Of a stretch of DNA of 64,000 nt, positions 51,401-61,906 are shown piece after piece. Location: the NCBI RefSeq assembly GCF_027580225.2, contig NC_073346.2:12922001-12986000 (forward strand), given 5' to 3'. The DNA comes from Misgurnus anguillicaudatus. Its lineage: Eukaryota; Chordata; Actinopteri; Cypriniformes; Cobitidae. The notes under the pieces are model-generated. The model was not told the origin of the DNA and made no database searches. It saw only the letters and a list, made by a program, of their open reading frames with translations. The position numbers and the translations under genes are program-made. Every line of letters starts with the position of its first letter. Within the stretch, counting starts at the first letter, position 1.

Positions 51401-54400
51401 TTTTAAATGACTTTGTGGGGAGGGTACATGCACCCCCACCCTTGTGTCATTATGTATAAGTGTTTTGGGTAATCAAAAAGCTTTATCAATGTATAGTTAC
51501 ATTTAATATCTCTTCATTTCCCAGGATTTCGTGTAGTGAGCTTCACCCTGCAGTCTAAGGATGTTTTAAACACGGTGCTGGACGTTCTGAAGTCCTGTAG
51601 TCTCTCTGTCGAGCATATTCAAGAGATGAAACAGAGCTCAACAGCACAGCCTGAACCTTCTTTCTATCGGCCCATCAAATGGGACAAGACTTACTACACT
51701 TTCACAGGCTTCAGGGATCCAGAACAGGAGCTAGAACAAGCCAACAAAGTGGAGCCAACACTCAGGTACTGACAGAGACCATAGTCATAGGATTTTTTGA
51801 TTGTAAAGTATTTTGTGGGTCGTGGCTAATCTGAAACATTCCATTTATCCGGTTTACTCCCTCTGTCTTTAGTTTATGGCTGAAGAACAATGAGCCAGAG
51901 GCCACAAAGAAACAAAACGCCAGCGTGCCACGCCGTGAGGAGCTAAAGAGACTTAAAAGAGAATTGATCCATAAACTTGGCCTTCTGGACATCAGGTCAG
52001 CCCTGACCTTTCAAGGCCAGATTTTCTTGCTTTCATTAAAACTTACAATGCTATTTAACACTTTTTGGTCATGCTGAAATAACACGGATCATCAGGATTT
52101 CAAACCCAGTTTATGCTGTCATTTAAAGCAAAAGTGTGTCATGTTATGGAGTGGTTTCCCGACAGGAATTAGCTTAAGCCAGGACTAGGCCTTAGTTTAA
52201 TTAGGAAATATAACTAGTTTTAACAAACATGCCTTACTAAAAACATTACTTGTGTGCATTTTGAGGCAAAACAAAGGGCACTGATGTATTTGAAGATATG
52301 TCAGTGCAAGTTGTTTTCAATTTGGGCAGCTCTTACATTTATTTTAGTCTAGGGCTTATCCCTGTCCGGAAAACCGCCCCTATGAGATTTATTCAATTTG
52401 TTATGAAAAGGTATGCTTATTACTGTTGAGAAACACAAAGCAGCACAATATTTGTAAGCAGTTGTTATATTTTGAAATGTTAACAAGTGCTTTATATCCA
52501 GCCCTGTCCCATGGAGATGGGTATAAATAGCCCAAAGTGTGAAAATTCGTGCAATACATAAGGCAAATATGATAGGCCAGTCCTTCCCGATCACTTAATA
52601 CAGCGCATCTTTTGGTGTTGTTTTATGTATTGGTTTCTCTTTCTATTTTTTACCATTGCCACTTGGGTTTGGGGTTAGAACCACTTTTTGTTATATAAAA
52701 TGACATTCTAACCCCAACTCCAAGCGACCATTGTTTAAAAATATACAAAAACATGATGAACCCTATATATTAAATAAATCTAACCCTAAACCCAAGCAAA
52801 AATGGTTTAAAAAACAAAATTAAAAATGAAAAGAAAAAGAAACCAATTACATAAAACAACACCAAAAGACGCACCATATTAAGTGAACAGGAAGGACCGG
52901 CCTACGTATTACACAAGTTTTCATCCTTCGTGCAATTTATACGCATTAACATGAGACTGGGTAGTTTATATCTATCCTGATATGCTGTTGTTGTCATGTC
53001 TCCTCTGTCCTGTAGATGGCAGCGTAAATGGGGAGTTGCACACAAATGCGGTCAGCTTCAGAGTCTGAGTCGTCTTTCCACGCAGAGCCCTGAAGCTCTC
53101 CACAACCTGCGAGGTAACCATAGAAATCCATAAGATGAGATTGGATAGCCCAAATGTTCAACATGTGCATATTTGTTCCTTTTCTCTCTCCGAACCACAG
53201 GACACATAATAGTTTTTACTGACCAATCAGGAATGAACGCCTCAGGTCATGTGATGTTAGGAACAACAGACGTCCACCATCAGTGGGCAAAGGTAATTTT
53301 TTTTTATTTAAGAAATATTTTCATGTGTGTATACATTTTTATATTTATGTATAATTTATATTATATAGAAATATGATTAATACAATATATACATATATCT
53401 ATATATCTATTTTTTTTCTTTAAATTATACATGCATGTGTGTGTGTTTATATTTATACATAATTATTGGGCGCAGTACGCACACATGTGTGATGTGGGCG
53501 GGAGCTTTTGTTCTGCAAACGATTAGTTGCGATTCATTGTTCTGCAGCCCTACTATATTCAGTTAAACCAGTGATTATTTCTACGTAAGCTTAAAATACG
53601 ATTGCGCACGGTTACGGTGACTGTGATGGATGTGTTTGTGATTGTTTCTGCATTCAGCTCTTTGAAAGATTACCCAGTTACCACAGTCTGTTACAGCAGT
53701 CGGATTGGTTGAAGGAGCGCATCAGTCACCTGTTGGGTGGGATTCTAGTGATACACATCGAACGGTTGGGCCCAGCTTTGCCCCTGGAGGAACATTACAG
53801 CACCCTTAACACCTTTCACAAGAGACTATTGCTCAAACGCCTCTCCGTGCATCCACGCAGCCTGCAGGGCCTCACCTTGACTCTGGAGAAGTAAAAAACC
53901 TGTATTTCCATTATAGCCATTTATTTGTGTATTGGTTTTAAAACTAACTGGCTGCCATTGATGCTTGATGGCTTTGTGTGCTGTTGAATATCAAATAGAA
54001 GCGTAAGCTTAAAGGAACCATACACATAAAAATTAAAAAATTATAGCTGCAAGCAGCGATACGGGGTCAAGCACCTTCAGCGCAATGAGCACCCAAAGCA
54101 CAGCAAAAACCGCACGACGCAGCAAATGCACAAAGTGCAGAAAGCGCGCAATACAGAGCCCGAACCCGAAGCAAAGCAAATGCAGAGCAGAACCACTGCA
54201 GTGCGGAGCAACAAGAGTAAAGATGGCAAAAATATAATATCAGACAAAGTATTCAGAAGTTATAAGCACTTCCATAAGACCTGTTATAGTTTATAACCCC
54301 TAGGTGGCGCTGTACTCTGACTTCCCAGGTACCTTCAGGACATCATGTCGAAGCTCCTTTCTATTTTTTGCGCGGATATGTCCAATAGTTAAAAAAATAT

Positions 54401-57400
54401 AACAAATTATGTGAAATTTCAAAATGTCGGACAGGCGGTTCGGTCAAACCCGGCATAATACACATCAACAGATGCGGCATGAGGTAAGCAATCCATAGAC
54501 ATCAAGATCATAATTGCGCCATGCGCCACTGAGTAAACCATTAAACCACTGAGTTGGTGTGTCCAAGCTATAGAATACAGCTTTACAGCTATAAACATTG
54601 ATATCCAGCAATTACCAAAAGTGTAGAAATGACAACAGAGAGCACAAATAACTGAAATACAATGTATAGTATGAAAATCACAAAACTTAAGTGAGAAAAA
54701 AAGTTAAGACAAAAACCACTGCACATGGGATTCAAACCCATGACCTCAGAATCTCATGGCATGTGATTAACCAGATGCGCAACTCAGTTAACACAGCTCA
54801 AGGGGCAGCAAAAAAACAGCTTAGGTGCTTCAAGGATTGACATGTGCCAATCAACACAGATGCAGAACTGACAGTGCAGAGCAGAACTATCAGAAATACA
54901 ATGGATATGAGAATCAAAAAGCTCAAATGAGATTGAAGACAAGAACATCATTCTGTATAGTAATGCTATACAATGTAATATACAGTCACATTAATTTACT
55001 ATGACAAATAGACAACGTCACAGGCACAGTCAACTTTGGAGTGGTATTTCTAAGAAAGATAACATATCAAAAATCTGTTCGGTCATTTCTGTGCGGATTG
55101 CTCCAAACATTATACGAGCAGTACCTGGCATAAAATAAACAACATTTGTAAAAGGTGTAGCGAAAAAATCATCTACCATATGCTTTACAATAACACATGA
55201 ACAGAATGTTGGAAAATGACAAACGAGGTATCGTTGCAATCGGCATAAACCAGTGAATACAATTTCACAAAGAAATTAATATCAGACAAAGTATTCAGAA
55301 GTTATAAGCAGTTCCATGAGAACTGTTATAGTTTATAACCCCTAGGTGGCACTGTACTCTGACTTCCCAGGTACCTTCAGGATATCATGTCGAAGCTCCT
55401 TATTAATTTTTGCGCGGATATGTCCAATAGTTCAAAAAATATAACAAATTATGTGAAATTTCAAAATGGCGGACAGGCGGTTCGGTCAAACCCGGCATAT
55501 AGGGTTGCCACCTTTGATTTGTGAAAAACCGGGACACTCAGATGAAATTTTGTTTTGTTTTGTTTTTGGAGGGGGGATCAACTAATATTTGCAAATATAC
55601 CATGTTTACAGTTGTAGGACTCTATTCCCTCTCTTACCTATATTTGTCCTGACGTAGATGCTTTCCCTGAAGTAGATGCACTCCCAGATGCATTAAATAC
55701 ACTTTTGTATAAACATTGTGTAAACATATACTGCATTATTCTATTATAAAATATAATCATTTGTACAAATATAGGATATATTCTTTAGCAATTAAAATAT
55801 GATTAAATGTATTATAATAGATTACAAACAACTTTTTGTTTTTGTTAACTTAGTAAATTTGGGCAACCTAAACTGACATTTCTCACCTCTTTTTCCATGT
55901 GTATTTCTCATCCCTTTTTGCTGCCTGCAGAAGTCTTGGCTGTCCCTCAATGAAATCATTTAAAGTTTAATCTAACTTGAAGTTCAGCTTTGACCAACCC
56001 CACCGATCGTTTTAAAAGCTGACTAGCAACTTAACTGAAACTATTTCATCCAGGATGTGTGTGTGGAATCTGTGGATGCGACGCGTGCGACCAACCGACA
56101 GCATAGGTAGTTGCTAGGCGATAAGTTGAGTTTCCAATCAAATAAAAGTAAACGCCTGGCCAATCCACTGTGTTACCTGTTCTATTTTACCCGGTTACGG
56201 ACACAGGATTGGATGAACACAAAAACAGTGGAAGGAAACGCTTTAATTTGAAACCAGGAAATTCTGCTTTAAAAGTTCATTTTCACAAAAAACCGGGACA
56301 ATTCGTGTCCCGGGAAAGAATATAAATTTTCCGGGACTGTGACTCAAAAAAGAGAACAATCCCGGGAAAACCAGGACAGGTGGCAACGCTACCGGCATAA
56401 TACACATCGACAGATGCGGCATGAGGTAAGCAATCCATAGACATCAAGATCATAATTTTCTGACAAACAGTTCAGAAGTTATGGGCAAAAATAGCCTATT
56501 TTATTATCTCATGACCCATAGGTGGCGCTGTCACCAAATTTGGCATGGAACCCAAGTTCATGGTCCACATGAAGTGTACCAAATTTCATTTCAATTGATC
56601 AAAGAATGACTGAGCTACAGCTTCAGAACCATTTTTGCGTCAACCTCGTTAAGTTTGCGCATTTATTACTTTTGAACAAAGATAAATATCAAAATTCTGT
56701 TTGGTCATATCTGTGCGGCTCACTCCAAAGATCACCTGTGTCAAATCTCATAAGAATTGAACCACATTTGAAGGAGGAGTAGCGAAAAAAACGAAATACT
56801 GTACATTTCAAAATGGCCGCTACTGTAATGGGTGGAGTTTTACTGTAAAGTATCAAATTCAATAAGCGGGATGAGAGCAATCACGTGTACTTAGTAGAAT
56901 TTTAATAGATCAAGCGGATCACCAGTTATAACCATTTGAACATTTAATTTTTGCACTGCTGGTGGCGCTATAGAGTTAGTGCTAGAGACCCCATTTTTGG
57001 TCACTTGACTTTTCAGGACCACCTCTACAACTGTGCCAAATTTCATCATTTTCCTATGTACGGTTCATAGGGCTGCCATAGCAGGGGTGCAAACTTGTCA
57101 CCTTTCGGCGAAATTCGCCGTTTTTGATCCAAAATAGGTCATTCTTGTGATTCGTCTAGATCCGATGAGTTTTTGAAAATGAGGGGTGAGGGGGGTCTGC
57201 GACAGGGTAGCAGTAAATGAAATTATGAAAATCATGTCCAGCTATTGTGGTAACGATGTCAAATTACTAGCCACTTTTGGCGGGTTATGTTTTACAATTT
57301 ATAGCCCCCTCATTTGCTGCCGAAGTTTAAGCAGTCTGCAGATTGAGTGCACACACTTAACTCATAGTATTTTCTCATTCAAGGTTACGCGCCCACGTCA

Positions 57401-60400
57401 CGTTGCTGTGCGCGTGGTCATAAAAGCTTAACATTTGTACACCGCAGTTTTAACTTAAGTGATTTTAAGACGTTGAAACACAAACAACAGTGCTATATGC
57501 GCTATATACCTGTTTCTGTTTGAGAGGAGCGTGGAAGCCGCGTATCCGCTTCTCATTAAGCTTGTGAGTATTTTTGCCGCTGTATTAGCCTTTAATACAA
57601 AAATGCGTCAAAAGTCCCGGTTTTTGCAACTGTCCTCATATAAACACGACAATTCAGGGCTTAAGAGAAAGTAAACAGCTAAAAGAGAAAACACATGTGT
57701 AACAGTATATTAGATCCGGAGTCAGAATTCGGTCTTAAAGGGGAAGTTACCTAATTTTGCTCCTGTCTGTCACTCGTGTTAATCAAACAGTATTGAGAGA
57801 AAATCTCTCACTGCTCTTAACTAAATCACTTTTCTACCTTTAATAACATTTGTACGTCGAATTGTATACGAGTTTGATTCAAGTTGCTCGTTCAGGGTTC
57901 ATATTCTATTAGAGCTATGACTGTGGAACAGAAAAAACACTAAATTATTTTTTTATGTGTACTACTAAATAATAATAAAAACGCACATTTCTGTAACACT
58001 TTACAAAAAGGTTGTATTTGTTCACATTAGTAAATGCATTATGAACGAAAAATGAACATTATATTGTATATAAGCATTTATTAATTCTTGTTTATGTCAT
58101 TACAGTAATTGGTATTAGTAATTGATGTTGCATTAACTAATGCTAACAGTTTCAAATTTGATTTAAATTAAAATGCTAAAATGAATAAGATTTACAATAA
58201 ATAAATAAATGACAAATTATAATATGTATGTATGTCTGTCATACATGTATGTATGTATGTATGTATGTATGTATGTATGTATGTATGTATGTATGAACGC
58301 TTGTGTCTTCGTCACCTTTTTCACCCCTGATGAGTTTGCACCCCTGCATAGACTCCCATTGGGGAAAAATAATAATAATAATACTGACAATAACAATAGG
58401 TGTCTCAGCACCTTCGGTGCTTGACCCCTAATAATACTAACAATTCCAATAGGTGTCACAGCACCTTCGGTGCTTGACCCCTAATTATCTTTGTGTATTT
58501 ACTTCTGTAAATACATACGATTTGTTTTACTAATAAATGCCCCGGTCTATTATGCATGACTTATCCGCTTGTTAAGTCATGACGCACTATTTATTCATTA
58601 CACATTTAAATTAAAATTTTATAAACTCACAGTGTACACTGCAGTCTCCAGCCTCACAAAATCGCCAACAGCAATATATATGAATAATTTGTAAAAAATC
58701 CATGAGTCCATTTCTGGTCATCTCAGATTTTGTTACAGAGATAAAATTTAGGAGAGAGTGTTTTTGGTGTTTTTGTATTATGATACAAGTGTATTTTAGC
58801 TTAAGTTTTTTTGTTTTGTTATATTTATATTGTATTTAAGATCGGTTGAACCCGGAAGCGGAGGTTGATGTCAGACCTAAAGTGCACCTATTTCATTTTG
58901 CTAAAATACAACGTTATTTTGTGTATCTGGTATAATACAATGTGTTTGCGTGGTTAAAAAAAAACACATTATTTTCCACATACTGTACATTTTTGTAGCT
59001 ACAGATTAGGGATGCACCGATAGGATTTTTTGGGCCGATTCCGATTTAAACAGACAACTTCTGGCCGATGCCGATACCGATATTAAACACTTGTATACAA
59101 TACTATACAGTTGGTCTATTAGCTAGTTTATTTCTGCAAAAAAATTATTTTTACTAAACAAGGATTGGATCTAATTAACATTCAACTGACCAACATAATA
59201 AGAGAGGCACAAATTAAGCTAAAACAAATATAATAAGACAGCATGACAACCTTCAAAGGTGGTTTTTGCTATTCAGCATTTATTTTATTAACACCATTAA
59301 CTCATTTTTTACATATAATGGATTTCTTTATGCAGTTAATTAATAAACAATCGGTATCGGCCTTTCTCGTGCTATTGCCGATATGCCAATGGTTTCAAAT
59401 TAATCAAATATCGGCCGATAAATATCGGTGGCCGATACGTCGGTGCATCACTACTACAGATATACTGCTTTACGCAAACGCTCAGATTTTGATTGGGCAG
59501 CTAATCTGTACTTTGTGATTGGCTTGAATACCTTTGACGTCGGCTGGAAATGTGACGCTCCTTACCATGTTTAAAAGATTCGCAATGAGAGTCCAAGCAG
59601 AGGAATTATTATTATTATTATGTCGGTCATGCCAACATCAACAGGCCCAGGAAGTAAACAGTTGCCTACAATCCATGTGTTTGTTGTCTTTTGCATATTG
59701 TTAACATGTACTAATACACACTTACACACCAATGGAAATGTAAAATCTTGAATCGGACAAAAGTTGCTCTTTAACAAGCGGATAAGGACGTGTTTCAAAG
59801 GCTGTTTTCTTAATCTTGCATCCTTCAGAATGTTACTAAACTTTGCACCAGTTTTTCTTTCAGTTGATATAATCACGATCACGTGGCCAAGGAAATATAA
59901 TACTGGCCATATCATATCTCCGGATCAAAGCCAGTTAGATCCCATTCTACAGTTTTCTCATTGGCTACGTTTACATGCATTGATGGCTCAGTTGGACTGA
60001 AAAGTCTTTATGTGAACGCCTTAATCGATCCGACTTGGGTTGATCCAAATCAGGGATGGGCAACTTCGGTCCTGCCTAAAAGTTTCTAGTATGCCTATTA
60101 AGACATTAATTGGCTGCTTCAGGTGTGTTTAGTTATGGTTGGGGCTGGACTCTGCGGGGCGCCGGCCCTCCGGGACCGAAGTTGCCAATCCCTGGTCCAA
60201 ATGAAAGTTGATCAGATTGAAAGGGGTTCTGTAGGCCAATCTGTGATGTGATCAACAGGAGGAAATTAGGCATGTAAACGCTTGTAATTCGGATCCAAAA
60301 ATAAAATATGCACATGCATATTGAAATTGTGCACATGTTCACATCTTATGTTAATGTCTTATTTGTGTACCGGTATATCACAAAGACATGGGAATGCCAA

Positions 60401-61906
60401 CACGTATGATTAAAGGAATAGGCCAGCCGCTATACATTGAGCAGGGTTCATGTGTAACAAAGTAGTGCCGTGCCATTCGAAAATATGGTTTAATTGTACA
60501 CCTGAAAACTCCTTAATAACAAATTTCTTCAATCTTTGACTTTGTATGTGAATCCAGAGATGAAGCATGAACTCGATGATAGTCCTTGTGCAAACAAACA
60601 TTTAAATTGGCTTGAAAACTGTACTTTTGTAATCTGCGATCAGATTGATGGAAATTGGTGCGTGTAAACATAGCCATTAAGTGCTTTACTATAACTATAT
60701 CATGTTACGGAAATGAAATGCATGGCACTTTTCATCTTTAAATGAATTGATGTGGGAAATGTTTCATTAAAGGATGGTACAAGATGAAAGAGTTAAGAGA
60801 ACATACTGGTGTAGGTTGAACAGATTGACGATAAACCGTTTAGAGTTTTAGACACTAAAGATGTTATTATTCTGGAAGTCCTATTCATTTCTATCCTATT
60901 TTACAGATTCTGACAGATGTGGCTTTACTGTTTACCAGTAACAGCTTGAGAACTCATTGTGCTGCTTAATGCCCAGTCAGTCATTGTGTTTTTTATTCGG
61001 TTCTGTTGCCATAGTGACCGCTCCACCCCCTGCCTCCATGAGATGGGGCACTTCATCATCCCCACCATGTGTGACATCTTACAGCTGCAGAACTTCCTTC
61101 AGAGTCAGGCACAGGAGGCTCGCAGACGCACAAGACGCAAAAACCTGTAAGAGCTCAACTCAAAATCTGCCATGTTTACCCTCATAAATATGACCCTGTG
61201 CACAATTTGTCTATTAACGTTAATCATAAACATGAATGCCACCTCTGTCAAAAATTAGATGATGATATTGACCAAATGCTTTTGAAACATATTTGATATG
61301 CTCATCAAATACTTTCACTTCAAATCCACTTAATCCTGGCCTCAGGCCATTCATAAATATGGGTTTGTTGGCAGAATCCGTTAAATGCCACAATGATTTT
61401 TCAGCAAAGTCCTCTAAGTGCACCGAAGTCAAATTGGATGAACAACCGGTTAAAGGAGGTTTACCAAATTTACTGAATTTTTTGAGCATTTTACCTTTAT
61501 TCGGAAAGGACAGGGAATGTACTTGCGCTACAAGTATTGTTCTTGATAATTTTGCCCAACATAGTGTTCTTGACCCATTTGAATTAACTGTAATCGTAGT
61601 ATTAAATCAGTGTTTGTTACCTTATCTAATAATAAACTTAAAAAGCTTCTATAAAATTGAAGGTATTTCTGTGTACACAGGTTGGAGGCTGAGGAAGAGG
61701 ACATCATATCAAGCTGTCTCCAGGATCTGTCCTTGCGCAGTCTGTCGAAAGAGCCCAGCGTATCGAGCAGTCAGATGATTCCCTGCTGCAGACGTCTGAT
61801 GGAGGAAAAATCTCCTCAGATGCAAGGCCTTCATCTCTGCGTTTCACACTTTTATTCTGTCATGCAGGACGGCGATCTGTGTATACCCTGGGACTGGAAA
61901 GGCTGA
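48467..61906 (+). CDS. tcaim: T-cell activation inhibitor, mitochondrial (TCAIM), complete multi-exon CDS
   Basis: Ten coding exons join in phase: 48467-48498, 48582-48711, 48927-49077, 51525-51765, 51873-51995, 53016-53113, 53201-53292, 53658-53890, 61015-61146 and 61681-61906. Each internal exon has AG before and GT after, and the total of 1458 nt gives 485 residues plus TGA. The translation follows vertebrate TCAIM (about 496 aa in human) along its length, including the LRPFYFAVHPD block, PIKWDKTYYTFTGF, the RWQRKWGVAH segment, the SGM..GHVMLGT.DVHH segment and the C-terminal SHFYSVMQDGDLCIPW. Known of the family: a mitochondrial protein with N-terminal DUF4460 and C-terminal DUF4461, linked to T-cell activation and mitochondrial metabolism. 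The first ~25 residues are Arg-rich, hydroxylated and free of acids, fitting a mitochondrial presequence. HPD (residues 43-45) recalls J-domain co-chaperones. No frameshift or premature stop is seen. Confidence 0.96.
48582..48711 (+). CDS. tcaim: TCAIM exon 3: presequence end and HPD motif
   Basis: The acceptor TTTTTACAG ends at 48581. Residues 11-54 include RRNLSGADAINALRPFYF and then AVHPDLFGQHP, the strongest match to TCAIM. HPD is the signature of the J-domain loop between helices II and III. The donor is AGA/GTACTA, a weak variant (GTACTA rather than GTAAGT). A second in-frame AG at 48606 (TTTCAG) could serve as an alternative acceptor and would delete eight residues. Confidence 0.93.
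48927..49077 (+). CDS. tcaim: TCAIM exon 4: end of DUF4460 segment
   Basis: Encodes residues 55-104 plus the first base of G105. EVNENSLKRLNGYLENLQKP matches the family helix after the HPD loop, followed by THLTFYVRDTKE. Bounded by GTCACAG and TCAG/GTAAGT, both strong signals. The acidic, Ser-rich end (residues ~92-102) is a variable linker in the family. Confidence 0.93.
49529..50360. mobile_element. DNA element in TCAIM intron 4
   Basis: AAAGCCCTTTTTACACAGAC at the left and GGTCTGTTTGAATGGGGTTT at the right are imperfect inverted ends; TTACACAGACATTCCGG and GTTCACACAGAAGC recur inside, as does a duplicated GAGCACGTGACGCG / GAGCATGTGACGCG unit (49774, 49979). Confidence 0.6.
50361..51480. 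other. Intron 4 remainder, repeat-like
   Basis: 50425-50860 resembles a dispersed fish DNA repeat (TAAAGGTCCAGTTTTTCC start). GGGTTAGGGTTAG at 50878-50890 is a short isolated run. No exon seen. Confidence 0.4.
51525..51765 (+). CDS. tcaim: TCAIM exon 5
   Basis: The longest coding exon, residues 105-184. It holds GFRVVSFTLQSKDVLNTVLD, then SCSLSVEHIQ and PIKWDKTYYTFTGF, which are characteristic TCAIM blocks. The acceptor is TTTCCCAG and the donor CTCAG/GTACTG. It lies 2.4 kb from exon 4, behind an intron that has taken in repeats. Confidence 0.94.
51873..51995 (+). CDS. tcaim: TCAIM exon 6
   Basis: Residues 185-225. It includes a charged, variable stretch (EPEATKKQN) and then a basic amphipathic helix, RREELKRLKRELIHKLGL, that leads into LDIRWQR across the next junction. 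The acceptor is CTGTCTTTAG and the donor ATCAG/GTCAGC. Only 107 bp separate it from exon 5. Confidence 0.92.
52152..52379. mobile_element. MITE with GGTTTCCCGAC-type ends (TCAIM intron 6)
   Basis: TGGTTTCCCGACAGGAATTAG, ACTAGGCCTTAG and, at the right, CCTGTCCGGAAAACCGCCCC; family of 30321-30526. Confidence 0.8.
52550..52912. mobile_element. Foldback element in TCAIM intron 6
   Basis: AGGCCAGTCCTTCCCGATCA at the left pairs with TGAACAGGAAGGACCGGCCT at the right; TTTTGGTGTTGTTTTATGTA pairs with TACATAAAACAACACCAAAA. The loop has GGGTTTGGGGTTAGA, shared with the 9905-11706 and 26428 families. Confidence 0.8.
53016..53113 (+). CDS. tcaim: TCAIM exon 7
   Basis: Residues 226-258. RWQRKWGVAHKCGQLQSLSR is nearly identical to the family consensus in DUF4461. 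The acceptor CCTGTAG ends at 53015; the donor CGAG/GTAACC follows 53113. Confidence 0.93.
53201..53292 (+). CDS. tcaim: TCAIM exon 8
   Basis: Residues 259-289. It carries GHIIVFTDQSGMNASGHVML and TTDVHHQWAK, a highly conserved DUF4461 block. The acceptor is CGAACCACAG and the donor AAAG/GTAATT. The intron between exons 7 and 8 is only 87 bp. Confidence 0.94.
53330..53552. repeat. Right half of AACGATTAGTTG-type MITE (intron 8)
   Basis: TCTGCAAACGATTAGTTGCG followed by CTGCAGCCCTA; see 37073-37262. The left end is lost or unrecognisable. Confidence 0.6.
53658..53890 (+). CDS. tcaim: TCAIM exon 9
   Basis: Residues 290-366. It encodes LFERLPSYHSLLQQSDWLKE, then ISHLLGGILVIHIERL, LPLEEHYSTLNTFHKRLL and HPRSLQGLTLTLE. 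The acceptor is GCATTCAG and the donor GAGAA/GTAAAA. It is followed by the gene's largest intron (7.1 kb). Confidence 0.94.
54238..54517 (+). repeat. Internal direct repeat of the Helitron-like element, copy 1
   Basis: TATCAGACAAAGTATTCAGA through CTAGGTGGCGCTGTACTCTG to GACATCAAGATCATAATT. Copy 2 is 55279-55499 continued at 56392-56455, differing by a few substitutions. Confidence 0.9.
54725..54792 (-). repeat. tRNA-like fragment in the Helitron-like element
   Basis: On the minus strand: a B box GGTTTGAATCC, and an anticodon-arm-like CATGAGATTCTGAGGTCATG before it. The A box is poor and the acceptor stem does not pair, so this is a tRNA-derived repeat relic, not a working tRNA gene. Confidence 0.45.
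55500..56391. mobile_element. hAT element inserted in the second internal repeat
   Basis: Ends TAGGGTTGCCACC / GGTGGCAACGCTA with the perfect 8-bp duplication CCGGCATA (55492-55499, 56392-56399). Removing it restores the internal repeat exactly as in copy 1, confirming the boundaries. Subterminal AAAACCGGGACA and CCCGGGAA units are repeated. 892 bp, no long frame. Confidence 0.95.
57082..58346. mobile_element. Element with CAGGGGTGCAAACT ends, 5-bp duplication
   Basis: Ends CAGGGGTGCAAACT / AGTTTGCACCCCTG with CATAG on both sides (57077-57081, 58347-58351). Subterminal GTCACCTTTCGGCGAAATTC and TTCGTCACC repeat. A 5-bp duplication fits the hAT5-type group. It contains the (ATGT)n tract at 58245-58294. 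Confidence 0.8.
58245..58294. repeat. (ATGT)n microsatellite
   Basis: Twelve uninterrupted ATGT units, preceded by a less regular TATG run from 58223. Confidence 0.97.
59007..59453. mobile_element. Non-autonomous hAT element (GGATGCACCGATA ends)
   Basis: Ends TAGGGATGCACCGATAGG / GTCGGTGCATCACTA, with the perfect 8-bp duplication CTACAGAT (58999-59006, 59454-59461). Subterminal GCCGATACCGATATT / AATATCGGCCGATAAAT repeats. The 91-residue + frame is internal noise. Confidence 0.93.
59963..60675. mobile_element. Element with GGCTACGTTTACATGCA ends
   Basis: GGCTACGTTTACATGCA at the left and TGCGTGTAAACATAGCC at the right (15 of 17 pair), flanked by ATT on both sides. GATCAGATTGA occurs twice. 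It is interrupted by the small hAT at 60051-60194. Confidence 0.7.
60051..60194. mobile_element. 144-bp hAT MITE
   Basis: CAGGGATGGGCAACTTCGGTCC at the left pairs with GGACCGAAGTTGCCAATCCCTG at the right; duplication ATCCAAAT / GTCCAAAT (60043-60050, 60195-60202; seven of eight). Confidence 0.9.
61015..61146 (+). CDS. tcaim: TCAIM exon 10
   Basis: Residues 367-410. It completes N367 and encodes DRSTPCLHEMGHFIIPTMCD, then a helix ending in QEARRRTRRKNL, an unusually Arg-rich run. The acceptor GCCATAG ends at 61014 and the donor ACCT/GTAAGA follows 61146. Confidence 0.93.
61220..61505 (-). pseudogene. Coding-like repeat of unknown family in TCAIM intron 10
   Basis: On the minus strand 89 codons are open, with protein-like composition: SSNLTSVHLEDFAEKSLWHL, then FMNGLRPGLSGFEVKVFDEH. 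A diverged, frame-broken relative is at 14120-14345, in which LFLNGLRTRLSKFE remains legible. Two copies in different settings mark it as part of a mobile or retrocopied sequence. No domain recognised. The overlapping 161-residue + frame is its shadow. Confidence 0.5.
61681..61906 (+). CDS. tcaim: TCAIM exon 11 (last coding exon)
   Basis: Residues 411-485 and TGA at 61904-61906. An acidic start (LEAEEEDI) is followed by LSKEPSVSSSQMIPCCRRLM and the invariant C-terminus SHFYSVMQDGDLCIPWDWKG. The acceptor is GTGTACACAG. Confidence 0.95.

Larger units (their letters stand above)
54042..58484 (+). mobile_element. Helitron-like element in TCAIM intron 9
   Basis: Left end TATAGCTGCAAGCAGCGATA, GGGGTCAAGCACC. 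Right end: hairpin GCACCTTCGGTGC at 58461-58473, then TTGACCC and CTAA at 58481-58484 followed by T, which is the Helitron 3' layout (hairpin ~10 nt before CTRR, T target). The same end occurs once more at 58408-58431. No Rep/helicase coding is present. It carries an internal direct duplication and two hAT insertions (separate entries). Assignment to Helitrons is inferred from the 3' end only. Confidence 0.5.

Noticed and set aside
54725..54792. tRNA gene on the minus strand
   Set aside because: B box is present but A box and acceptor stem are not; lies inside a repeat.
61293..61778. 161-residue + frame across TCAIM intron 10 and exon 11
   Set aside because: In the intron it is the antisense of the coding-like repeat, and in exon 11 it is out of frame with TCAIM.
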